Origin: Anopheles merus
Lineage: Eukaryota; Arthropoda; Insecta; Diptera; Culicidae
Length of the DNA: 64,000 bases
Direction of reading: 5' to 3'
NCBI RefSeq assembly: GCF_017562075.2
Contig: NC_054083.1
Location: forward strand, 19,279,428 to 19,343,427
How positions within the stretch are numbered: the stretch's first letter is position 1; every line of letters starts with the position of its first letter. The notes below the pieces were generated by a model. That model was given only the letters and a program-made list of their open reading frames with translations, made no database searches and was not told the DNA's origin. The translations under genes and the position numbers were made by a program. Below, piece after piece: positions 37,012-47,421 of this stretch.

Positions 37012-39041
37012 CTTTGTTCCGCCAGCATCACCGCCACCACATTTGATCTAACGTTGCAATTATCGATAGCGACAGTGCTGCTAGCCCTGTCTCTTCCGCT
37101 AGCGATGCTTTTAACTCGCTCGACTGCGAGTAGCACTAGTAGTTGTAGCAGCAGCATCAGGTCACGATAGCAGCACAAAATAGAAGACACTAGAACATAG
37201 CAATACTAGAACTACGTATTTAAACTACTTAATTGGAAATACTTGTTAGAGAACACGACGCGCGAATAATGGAGTGTGGAAGGCAAAGCTTTACCAAAGT
37301 TTGTCCAGAGGAAAAGAGAATTACGGATGGGAGGAATCGAGAAGGAATTTTTGTGGCACTAGATGTGTGAAACTTTATCTTCCCATTTTCTTCCTGCATA
37401 CGCTTGGACAGTGATAGCATGTATGATAGATAAAATCGCCATGGGATGGGAGTAGAGTTGTAAACAATTAATCTCAATTCTTGATTCGAACGGTGGCAAC
37501 TATGAAGCTAGATTATCGTTTTGTTTTTTCATCTTAAGTTATGAACAGTTTCTGAACGTTACAAAACGCAGCCCTGCGTTGGTGGTATCAATATCAACAG
37601 ACACACATTGCGTATACGTTCCATAGGTACGATACGCAACAAAGACATGCACAATGATGGAATTTATGTTTGATTCATGTTTCGTAACTAACATAAATAA
37701 CCACAGCAGAAATTTCCTAGACCCAGAAAAGCTTCGTGGAATGGGACGAAGCAAAAAAAAAGCGCGGGAAAGCAACAGGAACTTAATTATCACGCTGAGC
37801 AGTTAGGAGAGTATAGCTTTAGTTGCTAGGAATGTGTGTTCTTTAGTTAATTTTAACGTTGACTTTGCTGTTTAGTGTACTTACGCAAGAGAGTTGCTGG
37901 TTGCTCTTTTCACTCCTGTCCTCGCTGTGGTGGCTACTAATTAAGTGTAGGCGAACCAAGACCGAAACGGCACACACATACACGGTATACACGGTATAGA
38001 GAACGGAGCGTGTGTGTGCATGCTTGAGAAGCAAGTTGTCCAAACGAATTGCCATTTATGAAATAGAATTTTGATTAGCATGCAAACGAATGTGTTCTAT
38101 CTAAGTCACAATAAAACCTGTGAGTGGCTGGTGAAAATGTGAAAAAAACATGCAAGAAAGTGGTTTATATTTATTGATGTTCTTTCATAAACGGAAGGAA
38201 ACGAGCGGAACAGTACGAAGCGGCTCAGAAATGCTTGTGCACGCCATGTGAAAGGTATTTATATTATCAAATTGACTATTTTGATTTCACATTATTTTGA
38301 CGCACTTTTATTCATCCTCATGTTTGATTTCTATTTTCAGTGTTGCTGTAGTTCTTGGTTAGAATTATGATAATACTTGGTTAAATTAATGTAATTTTAA
38401 ATTTATAGTTTAGTTATTTTAATTTACTCTTATTCTTATTTATCTTTATCTTACTATTCTGATCTTATTTTAAATAATTTAAATTTCTATTTTTTTTTGT
38501 TTTTATAGAGATTTTGAGCCGACTGGCCTCATTCGCCTCTTTTAATTTCTTATTGCTTACGGTTATTCAAATAACTATTATCTATTGTATTACACACACC
38601 ATTATAATATTAATAATAATAATAATTATTATTATTATCATAAATAGAAATAATTGGAAAAGAAACAAACAACCATAAACTAAATTTGAAAAGTCTAACG
38701 TAATAAATAACACATGATACAGTTTTAAGTATGAATTTAGCAATAAAAATATTTTACTTAATTTTTAATTTTTTGACAGATGGAAGCGCATTCGCGGTGC
38801 GCATTGTGTGTACACCGCCAATACGATTTTGCTTGATAAATCAAATATCCGTACTTCGGGCGGTAATGAGTCACTTGTGTTTACATCTGGTGTAATGTTG
38901 CACCGCTTCGTTCATAGTCTTTCGTTCCCTTGTGCAATTCAAGCACGCTTTAAATACGGCCGCACCTTCCGGGGTGTGCTTCACAGTAAGCGCAGCCATC
39001 GGATCCGGCTGTACGTGTAACCGAAAGTGCTCGCCGGCGAA
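37012..39041 (+). terminator. 3' UTR of spermine synthase, then AT-rich intergenic DNA
   Basis: The probable 3' UTR runs from 37012 to just past AATAAA at 38110-38115, which is followed by a GTGAGTGG GU-rich element. Beyond that is AT-rich spacer with a 26-bp (TAA)n/(TTA)n palindrome at 38613-38638 and then the upstream region of the ankyrin gene, GC-richer from about 38780. Confidence 0.55.
38613..38638. repeat. 26-bp perfect AT palindrome of (TAA)n and (TTA)n
   Basis: Consecutive AAT/TAA triplets followed immediately by their reverse complement. The arms are 13 bp with no loop. It is probably a microsatellite product in spacer DNA. Confidence 0.85.
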
Positions 39042-41820
39042 ATGCATCGTGCTAAATTTAAACCTGACTGTTTTAAAAGTTTCCCGCTGCATCGTGCCGC
39101 GGCCAGTGGATCGGTAGCTGAGTGTACGCAACTGTTAGCCGATGGCACGAACCCCTACCAACCGACACCGGATGGATGGTCCGCACTGCATGCGGCCATA
39201 GCGAACCGGGCGGAAAGTGTTGTGGATTTGCTGCTCAACCAGTACGAAGCAGATTGGTCGATCGTGCGGCAAACGATCCAACATCAGTTCCTGTGGAAGG
39301 CGGAGCAGACGGGCTGGAAAAGCAGACCGTGCCTGATTGCCTGGACGGAGCAGGACTGCAAGCAGACAGTACCGCTTATCGCGAGCTGCCCGGCCGGGAT
39401 TCCACTCAGCCTGCAGGTGTTTGTAATGCTCCGCCACCCAATCCATGGACACCGTTTCACCGCCCTGGATGTTTGCAACCGAACGAAATGGTGTGCCATT
39501 ATGTGGCTCATCCAACGACTGTTGCCGAACGGTGTGCTATCGCTTGACCGGAGCGATATGAGGGGTGATGGCGTTGTGAATTATCTCCAGCTTGCCTGCA
39601 CACTTTCCACGAAGGAAATAATAGTGAAGCTCGTCGGCCTCGGAGCCTCCCTGGCCGTTGCTTCCGGTGGTTCGGCTCGTACACCCTTCGTGGCTGCCGG
39701 GGATTCGATGCGCAAGGATGTGATCGAGCTGCTGATCAGCAGGTACAGCGATCGATTCGATCCCTTTGCCTGCGATACGAACTATTACAACCTGTTACAC
39801 TTGATGGTTCATCGGCAGCATATCGGCATGGTGGAATGTTTGGTCAACTTCTTTCTGCACTACCGCACGTCCAAGCTGCGCGAAACGAAATCGGTGGCAC
39901 TGAGTAGAATCCTTTGCTACGAATCAAAAGATTGCCCATCGCTCCACTTTTGGAACTTTGTACGATCATCGCCCATGAAAAAACTGTGCGCCAAGTATAT
40001 TGGCGAGTGTTGCATGGATTTGCGCACGAGGCTGGCCGATGATACGATTGTACTGGCCGTTTTGATTGCACGTGGCATAGCGTTAGAGTATTGCTTCGAG
40101 CAAATTGAGCAAAACTTGACACTGCTAGAGTGGCAGGACCACTACACCAGACTGAACATTCTGCACCTCTTGATAAGATGGAAACAGTTAACGTTCGTGG
40201 AAGCTCTCTATCGCAGACATGGTGCGCTGGTGAAGGATCTGTTCGAGGTGGAAGAACCGGACAGAAACGTTCCTGCATACGAGCTGCTGCGACAGCTGCT
40301 TCACAATGCGGACGGGCAAGGGATACTGTTTGTGGTGAAACATCATCGAGATTTTTACCTGAAGGATATGGAAAAATTGCGCCAAGCTGTTGTGATACAG
40401 CACCACAGCCCTAACCCATCCTATGATAAGGCTTTGGACGTGTTGGGGGAAAAACTGCCGGAACTACGGGAACATCTAGAAGCGAATAAGAAACAGCAGA
40501 ACATAAAAGAATCAGGTAATTGTTTCTGTAATCTACAAAATGTTAGAAAAACGATATTCTAATCGATCTTTTAATGGCACAGATTTTTATGACCATTTAC
40601 GGAACCTCTGTGACAGTTTTAATAAAACTGCCCTCAAACTCGAGACTGATGGCAAAAAGCTGGACGACTATATCGACAGCAATGGGAGGACGTTCCTTCA
40701 CGTTTCCGCTTCGTGGGGAAATAAGACGCTCGTCGAACGGCTGCTCGCGCGCAACATGGATGTAATGGCGCTGGATGACAAAGGTGCCCTGCCGATTCAT
40801 TGGGTGTACAGGTGCGAATCTATATTCGAGCTGTTTTTGGAACGCAACTTACCGGCACAGCTAGCGTACGTGAATCCGGCCGGCTACAATCTGCTGCATA
40901 TATGCTGCAAAAATGGACTACATGGCGATATGCTGAAGGTGCTGATCGAGCACGGCATGGATGTGAACGGTGCGGCACCGGACGGACAGTTACCGCTCTC
41001 GCTGGCCTCGTGTTGCGGTACGGTATCGTTCCTGCTCGAGCACGGTGCACGAATCGATCTGTTAAACGAAGAACTTGTGACTGCCAGTCTAAGGCACATG
41101 CATTACTGTGCAGCAATTGCGCTAATAAAGCGCGTGGCCGATGCGCCGTGGTTTCGCAAGTGTGCCCACATATACCTGCCTTGGCTGGTCGGTGATCAAA
41201 GCCGGCACAGCTTTGCCTGGACTGGCGAAGAGTTTCTGCAGAAACATCCCGACATTCGGCGTCTGCTGTTCGACAGTCTGTACGAGCACTCGAAGGATCA
41301 GATGACGGAATTGTTCACCCGTGTGTGTCACCGAAAGATGCAGTCGTGCGTGCAGTGGTTTATGGAGTACGATTATGATATCGATTACGACTACAAACAC
41401 TGGAACCAGTCGACACCACTGCTCGGACTGGTAGGCAACATCGAGGGCGATGTGAAGGAACAATTGGCTGTGATCGAAAGGCTGCTCGGAAAACCGATTG
41501 ATGTAAACGCTACGGATGCCTGGGGCCAAAATGCTCTGACCATGTTCGCGTATAGATTCAAATGGATAAGACACTATTGTGGGTGTGAGTTGGTGCTGGG
41601 GATTGTGTCGGCGCTGCTCGAGCGTGGCATTAAGGTGGATGCGCAGGACAGTGAGCGGGGTAATACGGCTTTACATTACGCGTTTGAGTTTGGGCAATTG
41701 GAGTTGGTTGAATTTTTAATTGCAAATGGGGCAAGCGTGACGATCAAGAATCAAGCGGGAAAGTTAGCCAGTCAAATGGGGAACGATGTGAGTAGCAGTT
41801 TGTACGGGTTCGTAAAGTAG
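39042..41820 (+). CDS. Ankyrin-repeat protein, two exons, 903 aa
   Basis: Exons 39042-40515 and 40583-41820, joined across a 67-nt intron (CAG|GTAATT to GGCACAG|AT) in phase 1. Ankyrin repeats are clear in three blocks: residues about 13-75 (FPLHRAAASGSVAECTQLL, GWSALHAAI); about 523-660 (GRTFLHVSASWGNKTLVERLL, GYNLLHICCKNG..MLKVLIEHGMDVN, FLLEHGARI); and 847-895 (GNTALHYAFEFGQLELVEFL, then ANGASVTIKN). The middle 100-490 is degenerate alpha-helical sequence with weak ankyrin-like spacing (LLHLMVHRQHIGMVECLV). No kinase, SOCS box, DEATH, channel or zinc-finger domain is visible, and there is no signal peptide. The ATG at 39042 is the first in frame; a non-ATG extension upstream is not credible. 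It is probably a cytosolic scaffold; I cannot name an orthologue. A poly(A) signal AATAAA lies at 42091. Confidence 0.85.
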
Positions 41821-42791
41821 CGAAACGATGTGATTCAAGGTGATAATCAATTTGAGCAGTATTTTTCCTATTTCATAGTTTCCAGTACAAATACTACTAC
41901 AACCAAAGATAAACAAAGTAAATCAAAGCTTTAAGCTTTGTGACAAATCGAGGAATGGAGAGGAGTGAGTGAGGTTTCGGGCGATAAACGGATCCAAAGA
42001 TGTACGACATTTTTCTACAATTTCTTGAAACATCCTTCAGGTGTTTTTGGAAGAACGTTTATTAGGACTCTTTTTAAACATTTTAATTAAAATAAATTCC
42101 GTTAGCTTACTCTTAATGGGTGTTTATCTTTTATTTTTATATATATGCATAAAGGAAAATTGATAACAAAATAATAATTACTACATTAAAATCCATTCAA
42201 AATGATTATTCAAAATATGTTTGGTTTAGATAAGGTGTGTTGAGCTTTATCTACTTGATCTTTTGGCCCCCTTAATTTATGCAATCAGCTAAGCTGGTGT
42301 CAAACACGTCCGCTCAACAGCTCCAGCGGTTCACCCCCCCCCCCTCCAAATACCCCTCAAATATTCTTTTTCAAATGATCTAGACCAGTTTTGCAGGGGA
42401 TTCAGCGCACACCAGACGGGGCAACGTATTTAATCAATGTTTAATCAATCACCTCATTCTATATATTTTCTATTAGACTTTTTTCAAGATATGATATAAG
42501 AATGTAAATGAGAATAATACTTGTTAGATTATTTCAACGTAATCGTTTCACAACGTTTCGTTAGCGACCGCGTACAAGACCCCTGTACAAACAAAGCCGC
42601 GCTACTCTTCGGCGGCTTGCTTGCGCACATGACAACATCAACAACTGATTAACAGCTGCGATTTCTGTCCCGTATCTCTGAAATTCTCAAGCTGTTGTGA
42701 GAAGATTGTCTACCGGCGGTCCTCAGTCGCTCTTGTGCAGTTGCCGTAAACAGTTCGCCAAAGCAATCCCCGCAATAATTTTCACATTTCG
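41821..42791 (+). other. 3' UTR of the ankyrin gene and upstream region of RidA
   Basis: AATAAA at 42091-42096 would end the ankyrin transcript. The following 600 bases are AT-rich spacer with a C11 tract at 42334-42344. From about 42560 the DNA is GC-richer and probably holds the RidA promoter and 5' UTR. Confidence 0.45.
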
Positions 42792-43569
42792 ATGATGTCG
42801 TCGATCGTACGCAAAGTGATCTCCACCAAGAAGTGCCCGAAAGCGCTGGCACCGTACAAGTAAGTGTGTTGGAATGTTCTCAACTTGTTTGCGGTGAAAC
42901 ATAATTTATTTTCCCGCTTGTTACAGCCAAGCCATCGTGGCTGACCGCACGGTGTACTGTTCCGGTGTGCTCGGTATGGAGCTGGATACGCTGAAGCTGG
43001 TACCGGGTGGTGCGGCCGCCCAAACGGCGAAAGCGCTGGAACATCTCACCAACCTGCTGTCCGAGGCGGGCTCCGGCATTGATAAGGTTGTCAAAACGAC
43101 CGTCCTGCTGGGCGATATGAACGATTACGCCACCGTGAACGAGGAGTACAAGAAAGGTAAGAGGGTGTCAGGCGTTTGGGGTGAAGGGTGTGGGTAGCTT
43201 GGAGGAGAAGGTTCGATGGCGATAAGCGTGGGGTTGTTGTTTTGTGTTTACTTCCCTCTCTACTCTTCGATACCGGAACCTTTTCACACAGTTTAACAGT
43301 GCCGCACAGAAGAGCCATGACGACGATGATGATGATGGTGATAATGTTGCGGATGCTAATCGAAAAGCCAAATCATAAATGCTCCCCTTCCCTCATAACC
43401 CATCGAGATGCGGTTGGTGCTCATGCTTTTTCCACCTTCCTGTTTTCTAGTGTTCAACAGCAGCTTCCCAGCGCGAACCTGCTACGGGGGTGTCAAGTTG
43501 CCCCTCGGTGCTGCGGTGGAGATCGAAGCCATTGCGCTGACCGGTTCTGTGGTGCACATTTCCGAATGA
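42792..43569 (+). CDS. RidA: RidA/UK114 family reactive intermediate (imine) deaminase, three exons, 138 aa
   Basis: Exons 42792-42859, 42927-43156 and 43451-43569, all GT-AG. RidA proteins form trimers and hydrolyse 2-imino/enamino acids released by amino-acid-metabolising enzymes to 2-oxo acids and ammonia. The whole family length is present. Recognisable features are APYNQAIVAD near residue 20, YCSGVLGM, the KVVKTTVLLGDMNDYATVNEEY central helix region, and the active-site segment PARTCYGGVKLPLGAAVEIEAIAL, whose Arg corresponds to the carboxylate-binding arginine of the family and whose EIEA holds the conserved glutamate. No peroxisomal signal is seen (it ends VVHISE). Two ATGs are adjacent at the start (42792 and 42795); either may be used. 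A poly(A) signal lies at 43734-43739. Confidence 0.95.
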
Positions 43570-44307
43570 CTAGAGTCGAAAATGTAACAGCAGCAAGCGC
43601 AATGAAGATGGTGGCATTTAGCGAGCGAGGGTTAAATGAAGATCCGGTCAACTAATGGGCGTGCGGTTACGACAATTGCATTGCGTGCGGTTGGCAACAG
43701 CTGGGCTAATCTCATTCCGATTTATGTAACTGTAATAAATGGCAAAATGAATTGTACCAGGGATGTTTCTTTATTTTTTCTTATTGGGGATAAATATAAA
43801 ACTGAAAGTGATTTTTGTTCATTTTAATCAACCTTTTAGAACTTTTAGATTGTTTAAAAAAATAATGTCAAAATTCATTTTTAAAATCTGATTTTTTTGT
43901 GAGAAATATCTCTAACTTCCTACCACACTATTCAATCTTCACACATAAAAAGCTCATATAGACTTATAACAGGTATTACGTAATATTTAATTAGGTTTTG
44001 TTGCAGTTTGTCATTAATGTTTCAATTATTAAAGAGTGACTTATGCTTTAATTTGATAGTTCAAAAGTTGGCACATGGGTCTTGATAATCTGAGCTGATG
44101 ATTAATTATGTTATCTGTTCGTCCACTTTCACTGGTGAGTACAGGCAGGCCTTGAGCGGCAAACGATTGTTGTGCCAATGCCAGAAGAAGAAGCATAGCT
44201 TCAGAGAAGTCATGAGTAGACTTACCAAACATAGTTGATGAAAAACCGAATATTAACCATCATAACAAATGGCTCAATATAGCAGCAGCTTTTGAAATCT
44301 ATGCACA
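43570..44307 (+). other. 3' UTR of RidA and spacer
   Basis: AATAAA at 43734-43739 gives a 3' UTR of about 180 bases. The rest is AT-rich spacer without gene-like frames. Confidence 0.6.
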
Positions 44308-44644
44308 ATCATATCCAGTGGCGGATCTAGCGGTAGGCGGATTAGGCGGTTGCCTGGGGCCCCGCCAATTTAGGGCCCACGTAGATCGCTAGTCTATAGT
44401 ATGCCTATGGACAGAGTACTAGCGACAAGGGTCCCCGGAAGGATGGACGTTGGGGCTCCGAGGCTGGCGAATCATCTCCCCCCCCCCCCTCAGCACCATT
44501 TTTTTTTTCGACTTTACTGTTAAATTTCCAGCAAGCAGTGCCAGTACCCCCCGCCCCTCTCCCCTGAAACACCATTTACAGGGGGCCTCAACTTGTCTCA
44601 CCGCCTAGCGCCCCCGATACTCTTAATCCGCCACTGATCATATC
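44308..44644. mobile_element. hAT-type MITE with 8-bp target-site duplication
   Basis: The element itself is 44316-44636 (321 bp). It starts CAGTGGCGGATCTAGCGG and ends ...TCTTAATCCGCCACTG, giving imperfect terminal inverted repeats with perfect outer CAGTGGCGGAT. The flanks ATCATATC (44308-44315) and ATCATATC (44637-44644) are identical 8-bp duplications, as hAT transposases make. The subterminal regions are GC-rich with C tracts. No transposase, so it is non-autonomous. Confidence 0.9.
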
Positions 44645-44799
44645 ACAATTCTTACACATCCTTCAGTTGTACAAGGCATTGATTTTCATTTTGAAAGCCC
44701 AGTGGATTTGCATCTGGAATTTTGCAGCCGTGAGATTTTCTTTTTTTAGTTCGCGATTTTGCGTCTGTGTCGCATTTTTACGCCAAGTTCTTGCACCCA

Positions 44800-44948
44800 A
44801 TAAGTTTGCAATCAGAAATTTTGCGACATCGCAGTATGCGACCAAGAAGTTTGCTATCAAGAAGCTTGCGACTAAGAAGTTTGTGACCAAGATGTTTGCG
44901 AGCAAGACGTTTGCGACCAAGACGTTTGCGACAGAATGTTGCGACTAG
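44800..44948. repeat. Degenerate 15-bp minisatellite (TTTGCGACCAAGAAG)n
   Basis: About nine tandem 15-bp units, consensus TTTGCGACCAAGAAG. Because 15 is divisible by three, all frames stay open and give periodic peptides (for example FATKK or KLLSR); I do not regard these as genes. Confidence 0.85.
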
Positions 44949-45384
44949 ATTTTTGAAGAATAATGTGATTAGATTTTGCGACAAGATTTCGAGAGATTCC
45001 GCGTTTGGAGTTATACACATACCATCCGGAACCGCTTCCGATTTTGGCATAGTCATTCGGAAGCGATTCCGAAGTTTTGTGGAATACACCCATCACTATC
45101 CTAGACCAGTTATCGGCAAAGTAACGCTTGCTAACCGTTTCAACTATAACTGAGTTGTATTGAAAGTTACTATTTATATAATAAAAATAACTCGTCACAA
45201 GCAATCCGTCCTCATATTGGTGTGTTGCTTGTATCTTGATTGCGAATGTGTAGTCCTGAGATCATGGTATTCTCCATAATTACAAAGATCTGCGGACATA
45301 GATATGACATTTTTTAATGGAAAATAAGTCTCACCTAGGGTTCTAACGCTTCGATTATTCCATTCTAAAGATAACTAAAGATTT
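44949..45384. other. Spacer, no gene
   Basis: Includes GGAACCGCTTCCGATTT and GGAAGCGATTCCGAAG (45028-45080), words related to the 12-bp minisatellite at 30.9 kb. Confidence 0.4.
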
Positions 45385-45558
45385 TGCGTAACGTCCTGCG
45401 CGAACATGCCGGCCTTTGCAGGCTTTCGAGAATTTATTCATTACCACGAAGCTGGATAGTCAATCCTTGCTACGGGAGAACGGTCCATTCGTTTGAACCC
45501 ATGGCGGGCATGTTATTGAGTTGTTCGAGTTGACGACTGTACCACAGGACCGCCAAAA
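45385..45558 (-). mobile_element. SINE200-like tRNA-derived SINE
   Basis: Read on the minus strand: GGCGGTCCTGTGGTACAGTC (A-box half), ATGGGTTCAAACGAATGGACC (B-box region, decayed), then AGCAAGGATTGACTATCC, ATAAATTCTCGAAAGCC, AAGGCCGGCATG and GTTACGC at the end. It shares its first and last blocks with the copy at 10597-10735 but keeps the middle, so it is the more complete of the two. Confidence 0.75.
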
Positions 45559-46170
45559 TTCTTAAAGGTTTTAAACTTAAGGAAGCAGAGTGATCTTTAG
45601 CAGATGGTTATAGCTGTTTAATGTTATAAATAATGATGATTAAACAAATATAAAAAAGAAACCGAATTGTTTTGTTGTAACAATACCAACACGATCAATT
45701 GGATATCATATTTAACAACCGTGTACTGCAGAGAACAAACAAGTTTTAGGCATCATCATTTAACGAAAAATAGCCTAAATCAAATAATTTCTGCTCAGTT
45801 CTATATGGCAATTTATTCTATTAAATGTAAATACTTACACCAAACCAGAAGTAACCTAAAATGCTGTGCAAACGAAAACGATGTCACAGTTTTACTTATG
45901 AACAAGATTAAAAAAACATCAAAAACTAATGCAATTTCCTAAACAAATGCTGACTGGGTTGTTTATTCTTTCCAACGTCATTTGCCATAGTATGTCCTTC
46001 AAAGTCCTTCTCGGGGACGTTTAGCTTACTTTATTATGCAATAATGCATACCTTGCATGACTTCATTTGTCATCATCCACTTCACCAGTGCAGGGAGAGT
46101 TGAGCAAACCAGTCTACCAAAGATACACAAAAAGGAAACATCAAAAGGTTTCCAGCTTTGGTACTGCACA
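45559..46170. other. Spacer and 3' UTR of the minus-strand gene
   Basis: AT-rich. On the minus strand AATAAA (plus-strand TTTATT at 46030-46035) lies 136 bases after the stop of the 416-codon gene and is its likely poly(A) signal. Confidence 0.5.
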
Positions 46171-47421
46171 TCACATCGTATCATCAGAGGATCCACTCGA
46201 GCTTTCACTATAGTGGAACATCAGCTTCAACTTCGTGCGCTTAAATAGTGTCTTCAGCATTTCCTCGTCATTTTCGTAAAAGAGATCGTAATTACTACTC
46301 CTTCGTTTCGGCACCCGTTGCAAATAGTCCTGCAGCTTCTCCCAGGCGGTTTTGTGACCATCGCCCTCGCCTTGGACGGTGGTAATCGATTGGTCTCCGG
46401 TCTCGGTCGCATCGCCACCGCTGGGAAGCTCATTTTCGTTCAACGCCAGTTTACCCTCGGCTTCGGCTCGATCTGCCTCTTCTAGAGCACGCAGCTCGGC
46501 TAGAAGCTCCTCGCAGATGCGTTCCTCCTCTTCCGGATCGTACGACATATCGGTCAAGGTATCTTGGTCTCGTTCCTCCCCCATCACTGCGCTTTCCTGT
46601 TCCTCCCCTTCGTTCTCATCGTCGGCCGCAATCGTATCGAGTGATTTCATCCGACGCCGTCGAGCTTTGTGTTTCTGCATTTCGACCATGGTACCGTCGG
46701 TGGTGGACGAATCGAGCGATTTAAATCGCATCAAAGCTCTAAGCCTCACTGCGGGCGGAACGTCCCGCAGCAGTACTAGCTGCTGCTGGTCATCTAGATT
46801 CGGTGCGTTCTGTTGCGTTTCGGCACACTCGTTGCTGGGGTGCTCCATGGTGGGATCTGTGGTCTCTTCTACCGACATCGATTGCTGTCTTCGTATTCCG
46901 TGGGGCATTTTTCGACGTCCTGTTCGTGTGGTCACGCTTACACCGGTGGTTTCATCTGCACCCTCCTCACCATCGTCCACTTCTGCACCATCCACCTCTT
47001 CATCGTCCTCGAGGGATGATTTGCTGAGCAGCTCAACTACACGGTCCGGGTTTCGTTCGAGCTGCCGCACTATGCTACCGTCCTCATCCATCCGCTCCTC
47101 GATGTCGCTGAGGATGATGGAGTTGAGTTTGAAAATGAACCGTTGCACCCGGTCGGAGGCAGCCGTTGAGGGAGGTGGTGGCCGGTTCAGGTTGATAGGG
47201 CGACGTGCCACCGTTCGGCCCGGGGTGTGTGTGGAGGTAGCCTTTTGGACCTCCATACGAAAGTACTCCTCGCTGCTGGTCACCGATTCACCATCGATCG
47301 ATATCTGTGGCGGGATGGGCCATACCTGCGTTGTGTCCTGCCTGCCATGGTGGAGGCATGTAATGGGAGTTGTTCCGCACGCCGGCCGTACGAAATGGGG
47401 GAAGAAATGTGATAAGACCAT
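46171..47421 (-). CDS. Unrecognised acidic protein, single exon, 416 aa
   Basis: I do not recognise a family. The protein is rich in Asp/Glu (LEDDEEVDGAEVDDGEEG near residues 137-155; EEEERICEELLAELRALEEADRAEAEG near 315-340, a likely coiled coil or long helix). A basic patch KHKARRRRMK (about 254) could be a nuclear localisation signal. Three basophilic-kinase-like sites recur: RRQQSMS, RFKSLDSS and RRMKSLDT. A more ordered segment RVQRFIFKLNSIILSDIEERM lies near residue 90, and the C-terminus LFKRTKLKLMFHYS leads into a Ser/Asp tail. Evidence that it is real: 416 codons with gene-like base use, an in-frame TGA six bases before the ATG, and a poly(A) signal at 46030-46035. The opposite-strand open frame of similar length is its serine-rich shadow. 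No signal peptide or membrane segment is seen. Confidence 0.65.
   Translation of the reverse strand: MVLSHFFPHFVRPACGTTPITCLHHGRQDTTQVWPIPPQISIDGESVTSSEEYFRMEVQKATSTHTPGRTVARRPINLNRPPPPSTAASDRVQRFIFKLNSIILSDIEERMDEDGSIVRQLERNPDRVVELLSKSSLEDDEEVDGAEVDDGEEGADETTGVSVTTRTGRRKMPHGIRRQQSMSVEETTDPTMEHPSNECAETQQNAPNLDDQQQLVLLRDVPPAVRLRALMRFKSLDSSTTDGTMVEMQKHKARRRRMKSLDTIAADDENEGEEQESAVMGEERDQDTLTDMSYDPEEEERICEELLAELRALEEADRAEAEGKLALNENELPSGGDATETGDQSITTVQGEGDGHKTAWEKLQDYLQRVPKRRSSNYDLFYENDEEMLKTLFKRTKLKLMFHYSESSSGSSDDTM

Noticed and set aside
39027..39041. Five extra codons upstream of the ankyrin gene start
   Set aside because: They would require initiation at GTG; the ATG at 39042 is the first credible eukaryotic start.
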